Assembly: GCA_014305025.1 (NCBI GenBank) | Contig: JACRTY010000004.1 | Location: forward strand, 47,684-111,683 | DNA length: 64,000 nt | Direction of reading: 5' to 3' | From: Candidatus Nyctobacter psychrophilus | GTDB taxonomy: Bacteria; Vulcanimicrobiota; Vulcanimicrobiia; Vulcanimicrobiales; Vulcanimicrobiaceae | Shown: piece after piece, positions 8,660 to 16,945 of the stretch | Layout of the letters: the number at the start of each line of letters is the position of its first letter | How positions within the stretch are numbered: position 1 is the stretch's first letter | Notes under the pieces: generated by a model | What the model was told of the DNA's origin: nothing | What the model saw: the letters and a program-made list of their open reading frames with translations, nothing else | Databases searched by the model: none | Program-made: the position numbers and the translations under genes

Positions 8660-9340
8660 ATGTTGGGCCGAGCTTGCCTATTTCTCGCCCTAGGAATGGC
8701 AGTCGCCTCAGCGCAGCCTTCGCTGCCCGATACGGCGGCGGGTCACGCGCTGAAGGCCTGGCTTCAGGCTTTCGATCGCGGCGACCGAGCTGCATATCGG
8801 CGCTTTCTTCAGACGACGTTCCCTTCAGGCGTAAAGGACCTCGATCAGGACGTGCAGTTTCGGGAGATGACCGGCGGCTTCAATCTGCGGAAAGTCGAAG
8901 AGTCGACCCCGAGAAAGATCGTCGCTTTAGTACAAGAACGTCTCTCAGATCAGTTCGGCCGCCTGACACTGCAAGTGGCAGACGCTGATCCAAATCGTAT
9001 CGCCAGTTTGGAGGTGGGCGCGATTCCGAGACCGCTCGGATTTCCGCTGCCGCACCTGAGCCAGAGTCAGCTGACGGCATCGCTGCGCAGCAAACTCGCT
9101 CGGGATGTCGCGTCCGATCGGTTTTCCGGTGCGGTGTTGGTGGCGCACGGCGGTACGCCGATCTTCGCGCAGGCATACGGCCTCGCCGACCGCAAGCGCA
9201 GGATCCGCCCGCGGCCTCTCGTGTTTCGGATTTCATCACGAATCGTTTGCCGTCGAACGAGGACGGTGCAGTTCAGCGGATCAACTCGACCTCAACGCCG
9301 GCGGCGGCCGAAATTTCGGACCAGCGCCGATCGGCCGTAA
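8660..9340 (+). pseudogene. Truncated beta-lactamase-family serine hydrolase
   Basis: Starts with a signal peptide (MLGRACLFLALGMAVASAQP) and an N-terminal module (DTAAGHALKAWLQAFDRGD) found in front of secreted class C beta-lactamase-like hydrolases. Then comes the opening of the hydrolase domain, KLARDVASDRFSGAVLVAHG followed by FAQAYGLADRKRRI. Homology stops near 9205; the remaining 45 codons are Arg-rich and unlike the family. The SxxK nucleophile, YxN and HxG motifs are all gone, so it cannot be active. The open frame runs 68 bases into the 3' end of vapC on the other strand, suggesting that a deletion or the arrival of the toxin-antitoxin pair cut the gene. Confidence 0.7.
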
Positions 9341-9662
9341 GGGCTCGGGTTCCTTCGCGCTTCGACAATGCCAGACAGAAACGGTCGCCCAACGACAAAC
9401 CGCGCTCTAACGTGACCGGCCGCAACAGTCCGGCTTCGTAGGCAAGGGCCGCATCTGCCGGGGTTATGTGAATCGGCAGCGGGCGCAACATCGCCTCGAT
9501 ATCGTCGCGGCTCCCGCCGAGCTTGGCATAGTGGCTCACGACTTCGGCGAGATTCACGACGCCCACGACGGCCCCATCGAGCACCGCCTCGACCGTGTCG
9601 CCGCCCGCTTCGCCCAACAGCAGCGCCAGTAGCGCCGAGGCGTCGAGCACCGGGGGCTTCAC
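9273..9662 (-). CDS. vapC: VapC-type PIN-domain ribonuclease toxin
   Basis: 129-residue PIN-domain toxin, expected to cleave RNA using Mg ions. The acidic quartet is visible: Asp7 (VLDASALLALL), Glu40 (NLAEVV), Asp93 (SLGDRFCLAL) and Asp111 (TADRRW). The start is GTG, overlapping the antitoxin stop by GTGA, so the two are translationally coupled. No frameshift or missing catalytic residue is seen, so the toxin looks functional. It borders a stretch of broken genes. Confidence 0.9.
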   Translation of the reverse strand: MKPPVLDASALLALLLGEAGGDTVEAVLDGAVVGVVNLAEVVSHYAKLGGSRDDIEAMLRPLPIHITPADAALAYEAGLLRPVTLERGLSLGDRFCLALSKREGTRALTADRRWSEISAAAGVEVELIR

Positions 9663-9910
9663 CCCGCATCCGACTCCCGCGCCCGTTCGATCAGGAAGTC
9701 ATCCACGGAGGCGCCAGAATGCCCGGCAACCAGTCGGCGACTGATCTCGCGCGCCTGCGTCACGACCTGGTCGAGCGTGCGTAGCACGATGGCATCGCCG
9801 GCATCTTCGATCATCACTTCCCCGCCGCGCACGAGACCGTATTTCTTCCGAAGGTCGACCGGCAAGCTGAGCCGGCCCCCCGTCGTCACTTTCGCTCGCA
9901 CCGCTTTCAT
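9659..9910 (-). CDS. vapB: AbrB/SpoVT-fold antitoxin (VapB type)
   Basis: 83-residue antitoxin. The N-terminal swapped-hairpin DNA-binding fold shows as VRAKVTTGGRLSLPVDLRKK and GEVMIEDAGDAIVLRTL, as in AbrB/MazE-like proteins. The C-terminal 40 residues (ISRRLVAGHSGASVDDFLIE) would wrap the toxin. It is the first gene of the pair. A perfect inverted repeat just upstream is a candidate operator for self-repression. Confidence 0.88.
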   Translation of the reverse strand: MKAVRAKVTTGGRLSLPVDLRKKYGLVRGGEVMIEDAGDAIVLRTLDQVVTQAREISRRLVAGHSGASVDDFLIERARESDAG

Positions 9911-9914
9911 GGCA

Positions 9915-9927
9915 CCGGACTATCCGG
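9915..9927. promoter_or_regulatory. Inverted repeat, candidate VapB operator
   Basis: CCGGA-CTA-TCCGG, a perfect 5-bp inverted repeat with a 3-base spacer, ends 5 bases before the vapB start codon (minus strand). Position and symmetry fit an operator for the AbrB-fold antitoxin. There is no other support. Confidence 0.45.
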
Positions 9928-10098
9928 AACAGGTCGTCGTGTCGTAGCAGGGCTTTCATGGCGTGACTGCAGCATCAAGCCACGGAAGTTGAATAATGGC
10001 GCGAGCTTTCCTTGCGCGTAGCGGCGTTGTGGACTTGCGTCCCGGGCCGTTTGCCTGGACTGGCACTCTTTCTGAACCGTCCCAGGAGGCCGATTGCG

Positions 10099-10128
10099 TA
10101 GACGGTTGCGTTTACAGCGTGGTATACT
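10099..10128 (+). promoter_or_regulatory. Putative promoter of rpsT
   Basis: TAGACG, an 18-base spacer and TATACT lie 33 bases before the rpsT start. The -10 box is near consensus and the -35 box matches 4 of 6. The 230-bp gap from vapB to rpsT holds nothing else I recognise. Confidence 0.5.
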
Positions 10129-10160
10129 GCCGCGCGTTGCCGTCGTGAGTGGAGTGCCCT

Positions 10161-10466
10161 TTGCCGAATATCAAAGCCGCCGAGAAGTGGGTCCGTCAGT
10201 CGCAAACGCGCGAGCTGCGCAATCGGGACGTGAAGACGCGGCTCAAGACGCTGTTCAAAAAGGCCAAGGCATCCGGTGAGGCGAGCGCGGCTCCCGCAGT
10301 CGAGAGCCAGTTCGACAAGGCCGCGCAGAAGGGCATCATCCATCCCAACAAAGCCGCCCGCAAGAAGGCACGCTTGGCCAAGGCGATTCGCGTGACGGCC
10401 GCCGCGGCGGCGGCGCCGGTGGCCGCCAGGCCGGCGCGCCGCAAAGCGACAGCGAAGAAGTCTTAG
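10161..10466 (+). CDS. rpsT: 30S ribosomal protein S20
   Basis: Primary 16S rRNA-binding protein of the small subunit. 101 residues from a TTG start preceded by GGAG. That start gives the family opening PNIKAAEKWVRQSQ, with KTRLKTLFKKAKA and FDKAAQKGIIHPNKAARKKA following. The C-terminus carries an Ala/Lys/Arg extension of about 25 residues beyond the usual 85-90. The non-ATG start is common for S20, whose translation is often self-limited. Its stop shares bases with the phaC stop on the other strand. Confidence 0.95.
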   Translation: MPNIKAAEKWVRQSQTRELRNRDVKTRLKTLFKKAKASGEASAAPAVESQFDKAAQKGIIHPNKAARKKARLAKAIRVTAAAAAAPVAARPARRKATAKKS

Positions 10467-12211
10467 GCCTTCTCCAGCACGTAGGTACCGGGCGCCGCAG
10501 CCAGCGGCGGTAGTTTTTTCGAGCCGAGTGCCGCCGGCGCCGCGACGCGCTCGCCGGACCGCTGCTGGAGCCACGCGATCCAGTCGGACCACCAGGAACC
10601 CGGCCGTTTTTCCGCGGCCGCAAACCAGTCGTCGGCGGACGGCGGATTGGCCTTTCCGGCCCAGTAGTTGCCTTTGCCGCTGCCGGGCGGATTGATGATG
10701 CCGGCGATGTGGCCGGAATGGCCCAGGCGAAACTGCGTGTCGCCCGAGAACAGTTGGGTCATCTTGTAGACCGAGCGCCACGGCGCTATGTGGTCTTCGA
10801 TCGAGGCGACGACGTAGGTGTCGTTGCGGACGGCGTGCAGATCGAGCGGCGTGCCTTTGTAATCGAGTTTGCCCTGCGCCAGCGCATTGCGCACGTACAT
10901 GTTGTTGAGGTAGTACGCGTGCATCGCGGCGGGCATGCGCGTGGCGTCGCTGTTCCAATAGAGGAGATCGAACGCCGGCGCGTCCTTGCCGAGCAGGTAG
11001 CGGTTGACCGCGACGTTCCAGATCAGGTCGTTCGCGCGCAACATGTTGAACGTGTCGGCCATATCGCTGGCCGAGAGAACGCCCGTATCGCCCATCCGCT
11101 TTTCAACGTACGCCACCGCCTCGGGACCGAGGAAATTCTTGAGATCGCCGGCCTCCTCAAAATCGGTGAGCGCCGCGAAAAACGTCACGGCGTTGACGAC
11201 CGACGCATCGGTCTTGGCCAGGTACGCGAGTTCCATCGACGTCAACGTGCCGCCGATGCAGTAGCCGATCTGATTGATGCTGCCCGCGCGGGTGATCCGG
11301 CGCACGGCATCGCCGGCAGCCAGCGGCCCCAGTTCGAGGTAATCGCTGAAGTCGAGGTGCCCCTGTGCCGCGTCCGGATTGCGCCACGAGACGACGAAGA
11401 CCTGGATGCCATTGTCGAGCGCGAATTTGATGAGGCTGTTCTTCGGCTGCAGATCCAAAATATAAAACTTGTTGATCCACGGCGGCACGATCAGCAGCGG
11501 CCGGGCGTAGACGGTCTCGGTCGTCGGTTTGTATTGAATTAGCTCGATTAACTCGTTGCGAAAGACGACGGACCCTGCGGTGGTCGCAACGTTTTGGCCG
11601 ACGGTGAAGGCGGACTTGTCGACGAGCGCGGGCCGCCCGGCATTCTCGCGCAGGTCGTCGAGCATGTTCTGCGCGCCCTTCTGCAGGTTGCGGCCGCCGG
11701 TGTTGATCGTCTCCTCGATGACGGCGGGATTGAGGAACCCGAAGTTGGTCGGGCTCATCGCATCGCAGAACTGCTTGGCGAAAAACTTGACGCGCGTCTT
11801 CGTTTCCACGTCGACGCCCGGCGCGCGGTCGATGCCGTCGAGCACGGCTTGGGTCGCGAGCAGATAGCCCTGTTTGAGCGCGTCGAATAGCGCGTTGTCG
11901 CGCCACGCCGGGTGCTTCCAGCGGTTGTCGCCGGCTGCGGGCTCGATGACGGGTGCCGGGGCACCGTTTGATGCCGCGGCAGGGTCGGCAGTCGGGGCCG
12001 TAACGGCGGGGGCGTCGGCCACGCGACGCATGGTCAAGGTTGCGACCTTCATCCACGCATTGGCGAACTGGGCCTGTGACTCGAGCACGCCTTGCGGATC
12101 GCCGAGCATCGCTTGCCAAGCCCCGAGCGTCGCCTTATTGATGCCCAGGGGATCGAGAGCGTCGGCGGCTGGCGTGCGCGAGGTCCGGTTCTGGTCGTCG
12201 GTTTCAGCCAT
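10463..12211 (-). CDS. phaC: Class I polyhydroxyalkanoate synthase
   Basis: Polymerises hydroxyacyl-CoA into storage polyester at the granule surface. 582 residues from the ATG of MAETDDQNRTS, a normal class I length. The lipase-like box GYCIGGT holds the catalytic Cys (near 318), with the acid in IEDHIAPWRS and the His in LGHSGHIAGIINPPGS. The N-terminal PhaC domain (WKHPAWRDNALFDALKQGYL) and the substrate region VPPWINKFYILDLQPKNS are typical. No phaA, phaB or phasin gene is nearby. It lies 51 bp behind the glycosyltransferase gene on the same strand, so read-through is possible. The N-terminal 90 residues include an Ala/Pro linker. Confidence 0.95.
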   Translation of the reverse strand: MAETDDQNRTSRTPAADALDPLGINKATLGAWQAMLGDPQGVLESQAQFANAWMKVATLTMRRVADAPAVTAPTADPAAASNGAPAPVIEPAAGDNRWKHPAWRDNALFDALKQGYLLATQAVLDGIDRAPGVDVETKTRVKFFAKQFCDAMSPTNFGFLNPAVIEETINTGGRNLQKGAQNMLDDLRENAGRPALVDKSAFTVGQNVATTAGSVVFRNELIELIQYKPTTETVYARPLLIVPPWINKFYILDLQPKNSLIKFALDNGIQVFVVSWRNPDAAQGHLDFSDYLELGPLAAGDAVRRITRAGSINQIGYCIGGTLTSMELAYLAKTDASVVNAVTFFAALTDFEEAGDLKNFLGPEAVAYVEKRMGDTGVLSASDMADTFNMLRANDLIWNVAVNRYLLGKDAPAFDLLYWNSDATRMPAAMHAYYLNNMYVRNALAQGKLDYKGTPLDLHAVRNDTYVVASIEDHIAPWRSVYKMTQLFSGDTQFRLGHSGHIAGIINPPGSGKGNYWAGKANPPSADDWFAAAEKRPGSWWSDWIAWLQQRSGERVAAPAALGSKKLPPLAAAPGTYVLEKA

Positions 12212-12262
12212 GTATATGCATTTCTTCGGCACGTTGAGCCCCGCTCTTGCCGCCCTGTAAGG

Positions 12263-13759
12263 TCAAATCATCTGCTTGAGCGCGGGGAAGAGCTTGCCGA
12301 GCGGCGGATGCAGCCCGAAGCAAAGAGCGATCGCTTGCCCGTTTTCGAAGCCGCGCGCGTATGGTGAAAAGGTCCGTGCGACCGTCGCCGTGGTGCGGCA
12401 GTAGGGGCGCAGCTTTTCGACGTGGCGTTGAATGCGCACGACATTTTGCGGGTCTTGGCCCCGCAGACCCCAGAACCCGTACTGGTTGTGGCCGCTCAGC
12501 GCAGGCGGCAGGCCGTACGGCGCCCCATACACGTCGAGCGCTGCGGCTTCGCCGTAATTGTCGACGAGAATTGACGTACGCGCGCGCTGCGCCGGCGGCA
12601 CGCGGTCGTAGGCAGCGGCAACTTGACGGACGAAATCGTGCCAGCCAAGCATGTCGGCGAACGTCGAAGGGAGCGGCGTCGCGGTATCGCCTCGCTCCTG
12701 CTGCTGCGGCGCAATGTGCAACGTGCGTTCGTAGGAGATCAGAGCCGGCGGTGACAGTAGCGGCAATGCCAGCGGTGCGGCGACCGCGGAGAACGCGACG
12801 GCCAGCGCGAGATAGGCAGTGCGCACGCTTGCGCTGCGTACGATCTGCTCGAATGCGACCGCGCCGATCGCGAACAGCGGCGCGTAGGCCGGCGCGAGGT
12901 AGTAGTCCTTGCCGTGCCCGGCGACGATCGCAAATGCCGCAACGACGTACGCGATTGCGATAAATCGTAACGGTGCAAGCGCTCGCACCACGAACGGAGC
13001 AACGAGTCCTGCGAGCCACAGTGGCGCAAACCACGGATTGAGGACGAAAACTTGATTGGCATAGAACGCAAGCGGTGTGACTGCGACATCTTTTACGCCG
13101 GCGTTGTGGAGTAGCGTGATGAACGGCCAGCCGTGCGCGGCCTGCCAAAAGAGCGAAGGCAGCCCAACTGCGGCCGCGAGTGCGACCGCACCCCACAGGG
13201 CCGGGCGCTTGAACAGACGTCGCTGCGGCGTCGCGATCAGCCCGACCGCGAGGGTGCCTAGCCATAGCGGAAGCGCGTATTTGGCTTCCATTGCCAGCCC
13301 GGCCACGAGCCCGCACCACCACAACACGCGATCGTCATCGCGCAGCAGAGCGCGCGCGAGCGCATAGGCGACGAACGCCCATGCCAGCGGTTCGAACGTC
13401 GTGGTGTTCAGCGTTGCGGTCAGGCCCATGAGGACCGGCGCCGTCGCGGCCGCTATCCCTGCCGCCCACCCTGCGGCGTCGCCGCCGCCAATCAAGCGCG
13501 TAAAACGAATGACCAGCCACACGAGCACGGCGGCAGCAATCACCGCGGGCAGCCGCAACAACCACGTCTGTGCGCCCAGACCATAGAAGCCCGCCGCAAG
13601 CAGCGGAACCAGCGGCGGCTGATCGGCGTATCCCAGCGCCGGATGGCGTCCGCACACGATGAAATACAGTTCGTCGCGAAACACGTCGTAGCGATTGGCG
13701 ACCGCCAGATGCAACGCGAAGGTAAGCGCCGAGAGAACGAGCGCTACCCGGTCTTTCAT
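12263..13759 (-). CDS. PMT/ArnT-type membrane glycosyltransferase
   Basis: Polytopic transferase that moves a sugar from a lipid-phosphate donor onto an acceptor outside the cytoplasmic membrane (dolichyl-phosphate mannosyltransferase-like, PMT_2 fold). 498 residues from the ATG of MKDRVALVLSAL. The first loop has the catalytic-type acidic pair RDELYFI followed by GRHPALGYADQPPLVPLL, a family signature. About ten to eleven hydrophobic segments follow, then a soluble C-terminal part (about residues 400-498). The start overlaps the stop of the Pr6Pr gene by 4 bases. The substrate is unknown. Confidence 0.85.
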   Translation of the reverse strand: MKDRVALVLSALTFALHLAVANRYDVFRDELYFIVCGRHPALGYADQPPLVPLLAAGFYGLGAQTWLLRLPAVIAAAVLVWLVIRFTRLIGGGDAAGWAAGIAAATAPVLMGLTATLNTTTFEPLAWAFVAYALARALLRDDDRVLWWCGLVAGLAMEAKYALPLWLGTLAVGLIATPQRRLFKRPALWGAVALAAAVGLPSLFWQAAHGWPFITLLHNAGVKDVAVTPLAFYANQVFVLNPWFAPLWLAGLVAPFVVRALAPLRFIAIAYVVAAFAIVAGHGKDYYLAPAYAPLFAIGAVAFEQIVRSASVRTAYLALAVAFSAVAAPLALPLLSPPALISYERTLHIAPQQQERGDTATPLPSTFADMLGWHDFVRQVAAAYDRVPPAQRARTSILVDNYGEAAALDVYGAPYGLPPALSGHNQYGFWGLRGQDPQNVVRIQRHVEKLRPYCRTTATVARTFSPYARGFENGQAIALCFGLHPPLGKLFPALKQMI

Positions 13760-14460
13760 CGGTGAAGACCTTGACGCGCAGCCGCCGGCCGCGGAGCGAG
13801 ACGCAGTTTGGCGTACCAGATGACGAGTGCGCCGGCGAATACGCTCGAAACGGCGATTGCAGTGACCACGATGGCGACTCCGGCGGCTCCATGTAGCGCC
13901 GGGTTCAAGAATGGATAGGGATACCAACCCGTCATTCTGCCGCGCACGAGCGAAAACAGGACATACGCGATCGGAAAGACCATCCAGCGTGCGAGGATCC
14001 ATGCGTATCGTTGCGGCAACGGACACGGCGCTGCCAGCCAATCGCACACGATCGCAGCCGGCATGAAGTAATGCAGGACAACGTTGACCCAGGGGACCGT
14101 CGTCTGCAGCGCTTCTTGCGATCCCGACAGCAACAGCGAGTAGACGGCCCCGGTTACCGCCATATATAAGACGGCGGCGCCTCGCAGCATGGCCAAACGC
14201 GGCGCGTTGCTTCGGGACAGGGGAGCGACGATGGCCAGCAACACCGCTGCGGCAAAGACATTGCTCTCGATGGTAAAGAAACTGAAGAAATTCGTGAGGC
14301 GAAAACCAATAGGAGGACCCTTCGAGAGTTCATGCCCTAGTTGCGTGGCAATCGCACCGAACGTCAGCAGCGCGAGTGCCGCACGTACGAGAGCCGTCAC
14401 GATCCGCACAGCGAACCTTACGGTCGCGTTGTGCTCCGCCCTGCGTTTGTTCGGGCTCAT
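13756..14460 (-). CDS. Pr6Pr-family membrane protein
   Basis: About 234 residues from the ATG of MSPNKRRAEHN. Six hydrophobic segments are seen, with NFFSFFTIESNVFAAAVLL, the motif that marks the Pr6Pr/FAR-17a-like family, and VVLHYFMPAAIVCDWL plus GWYPYPFLNP further on. The role of these proteins in bacteria is not established. Longer in-frame readings to 14880 run into priA and are not protein-like. It is the first gene of a short run with the glycosyltransferase and perhaps phaC. Confidence 0.75.
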   Translation of the reverse strand: MSPNKRRAEHNATVRFAVRIVTALVRAALALLTFGAIATQLGHELSKGPPIGFRLTNFFSFFTIESNVFAAAVLLAIVAPLSRSNAPRLAMLRGAAVLYMAVTGAVYSLLLSGSQEALQTTVPWVNVVLHYFMPAAIVCDWLAAPCPLPQRYAWILARWMVFPIAYVLFSLVRGRMTGWYPYPFLNPALHGAAGVAIVVTAIAVSSVFAGALVIWYAKLRLAPRPAAARQGLHR

Positions 14461-14530
14461 ACGCGTAACGTTCGACAAACCCAGGGCCCTGAGCATTGTA
14501 GCGTTTTTCACGTGGAGCGGGCTGGCGCGA

Positions 14531-16945
14531 CTAGGGATCGACGTTGATCGCGAGCCGGATGCCCCGGTCGCCGGCGGCGAGGTCGCGCAGCGTTTCGCGG
14601 AGGTAGTGGCGGAGCGGAGCGCCGTCGTGCGTTTTGAGCGCGATGCGGTACCACCACTCTTCGTTGAGTTTCGCGACGGGGGCGGGTGCGGGCCCGAGAA
14701 TTTCGGCGCCGCCGAAGCGCCGCAGGAGTTCGGCGTAGCGCTCGGCGGCCGCAAACGTCGTCGTTCGTGAACGACCCGCAACGGCCAGATACGTAAGCTC
14801 GGCGAAAGGCGGATAGCCGAGTTCACGGCGGTTCGCAAGTTCGTAAGCCGCAAACCCATCGTAGTCGTGCTGCACGGCAAAGGCGATCGCCGGGTGGTGC
14901 GGCGAGTACGTTTGGACGATTGCTTCGCCGGCGCGCGCGCGGCCGCTGCGGCCGATCACTTGCGTCACGAGATCGAAGGTGCGCTCGGCGGCCCGGAAGT
15001 CGGGCGCGTGCAACCCAATGTCGGCGGCGACCACGCCGACCAGCGTCACCGTCGGGAAGTCGAGGCCCTTGGCGATCATCTGCGTTCCGATCAAGATGTC
15101 GCCGCTTTGCGCAAACTCGTCGAGTACACGCGCGTGATCGCCGATACGCGTCGTCGTGTCGGAATCCATGCGCACGATCTTTGCCGTCGGGAAAAGGTCG
15201 GCCACCGTACTTGCTACGCGCTGCGTGCCGACGCCAAACTCGCGGATCGAGCCGTCGCCGCAAACGGGACAGCGCTCAGGCAGGGCACGTTGCGCGTCGC
15301 ACAGATGGCAGCGCAGCAACGCTTCGGCGCGGTGCGCGACGAGCGAGACGCTGCAGCGGGTGCACTCGGGGACCACGCCGCAGCGGCGGCACAGCATGAA
15401 GCTGCCGCTCCCGCGGCGATTGACGAACAGCACCGATTTCTCGCCGCGCGACAGGCGTGCGCCGAGCGCATCGACGAGCGGCGTGCTGAAGATGCGCCGG
15501 TTACCGCGCTCGAACTCAGCGGTCAGATCGACCACGTGCACGCTCGGCAGCGGGTGTCCCGTGGCCCGGCGCTCCAGACGCGCGTGCGCGATCGTGCCCG
15601 TGCGCGCTCGGGCATACGCATCGAGCGGCGGCGTCGCACTGCCGAGAACCAGCGTTCCGCCGGCAAGCCGCATCCGTTCACGCGCGACGGTGACGGCATC
15701 GTACCGCGGCGTCCCGTCCTGTTTGTAGCTTCGTTCGTGCGCTTCGTCGACGATCACCAGCCGCACGCCGGACAACGGCGCAAAGACGGCGCTCCGCGCG
15801 CCGACCACGACATCGATCGCCCCGCGCGCCGCAGCATCGCGGCTCTCGAAGCGTTCGCGTTCCGAAAGAGCGGAGTGGAGCACGGCGACGCGCTCGCCGA
15901 AGGCGGCCTCGAAGCGGCGCGCGGTTTGCGGCGTGAGCGCGATTTCGGGCACGAGGACGATCGCCCGGTCTCCGCGCAACAGCGCCCACGCGATCGCGCG
16001 AATGTAGACGAACGTCTTGCCGCTGCCGGTGACGCCTTGGACGAGCACTTCACCGAACGTCGGCGCGCTGGCAGCGGCGTCGATCACGGCGATGGCGCGG
16101 CGTTGTTCGTCGGTCGGCTCAAAATCGTCATCGAGCCGCGGCCCGGCGGTGCGCGTGCGGGCGAGCGGCTGCAGCGTTTCGCGCAGCGCGCCGCTCGTGA
16201 TGGCTCGCGCGATGACGGCCGCCGAGAATCCCGCGAGCCGAGCATCGCTGCGGCGCATGCAGCCGCCCGCGGCGACCTGCGCCACCAGGGCGCGGACGCG
16301 AGCCCCGCTCGCCGGGCTTCCCGTTATTGCGAGAACGCGCTCGCGCGCCGGCGCAACGCGCGCGGCGGCGAACTGCCGCTCGCGCCGCAGGGCGCCGCCC
16401 CGCGTGAGCGCGCCCACGGCCGCGAGCAACGTGCGGCGATCGCCGGCGCGCCGCGCTTCGGGATGACGCAGGAGGGCGTCCAAGCCGAATCCGTCGGCGA
16501 AGTCTTCGCGCACGAGCCGCAGCAGTCGCGGCGGAACGCTCGGGTACCGTTGCGCGTCGGGAGGTTCGAGGAGGACGAAACGGTCGACGACGCGCGGAAC
16601 CGCCGCCGTGTGCACGATCGTGTCGAGCGCTTCGCCGAGCGAGCAGCAGTACCGCGTTGCGAGAAACTGCGCGAGCGCGAGCCCGGTCGCATCGAACGCG
16701 CGCGGTGCGTCGGCGAGCGCCGCGAGTTCCCGCATTCCGGCCGGAGCGACGTCCGCCCCGCGCGGCGGCGAGATGACGAAGCCATACAGTTCGCGCGATC
16801 CGAGCGGCACGCGCACGACGTCGCCGAGGCTGACGGTCAGACCGGGCGGGACGGCATAGGTCAGCGGTCGCTCGACGCGGGCCGTCTTGTGCCCGACGAT
16901 TACGTCGACGAGCGCCACGCGGGTCGCAGCCGGCGTCGCGATCAT
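14531..16945 (-). CDS. priA: Primosomal protein N' (PriA helicase)
   Basis: Superfamily 2 helicase that restarts stalled replication forks by loading the replisome. 804 residues, a little longer than usual. The N-terminal fork-binding domain (PLTYAVPPGLTVSLGDVV) is followed by Walker A GVTGSGKTFVYIRA, the DEAH box VDEAHERSYKQDGTPRYDA, the zinc-binding insert with paired Cys (CRRCGVVPECTRC, CHLC, CPVCGDG), and motif V-VI GTQMIAKGLDFPTV and QVIGRSGRA. It overlaps aroB by 4 bases as the last gene of the aro operon, an unusual partner. Confidence 0.97.
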   Translation of the reverse strand: MIATPAATRVALVDVIVGHKTARVERPLTYAVPPGLTVSLGDVVRVPLGSRELYGFVISPPRGADVAPAGMRELAALADAPRAFDATGLALAQFLATRYCCSLGEALDTIVHTAAVPRVVDRFVLLEPPDAQRYPSVPPRLLRLVREDFADGFGLDALLRHPEARRAGDRRTLLAAVGALTRGGALRRERQFAAARVAPARERVLAITGSPASGARVRALVAQVAAGGCMRRSDARLAGFSAAVIARAITSGALRETLQPLARTRTAGPRLDDDFEPTDEQRRAIAVIDAAASAPTFGEVLVQGVTGSGKTFVYIRAIAWALLRGDRAIVLVPEIALTPQTARRFEAAFGERVAVLHSALSERERFESRDAAARGAIDVVVGARSAVFAPLSGVRLVIVDEAHERSYKQDGTPRYDAVTVARERMRLAGGTLVLGSATPPLDAYARARTGTIAHARLERRATGHPLPSVHVVDLTAEFERGNRRIFSTPLVDALGARLSRGEKSVLFVNRRGSGSFMLCRRCGVVPECTRCSVSLVAHRAEALLRCHLCDAQRALPERCPVCGDGSIREFGVGTQRVASTVADLFPTAKIVRMDSDTTTRIGDHARVLDEFAQSGDILIGTQMIAKGLDFPTVTLVGVVAADIGLHAPDFRAAERTFDLVTQVIGRSGRARAGEAIVQTYSPHHPAIAFAVQHDYDGFAAYELANRRELGYPPFAELTYLAVAGRSRTTTFAAAERYAELLRRFGGAEILGPAPAPVAKLNEEWWYRIALKTHDGAPLRHYLRETLRDLAAGDRGIRLAINVDP

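Noticed and set aside
13760..14047. A longer N-terminus for the glycosyltransferase
   Set aside because: These 96 codons overlap the Pr6Pr gene and do not resemble the family; the ATG at 13759 fits the first membrane helix.
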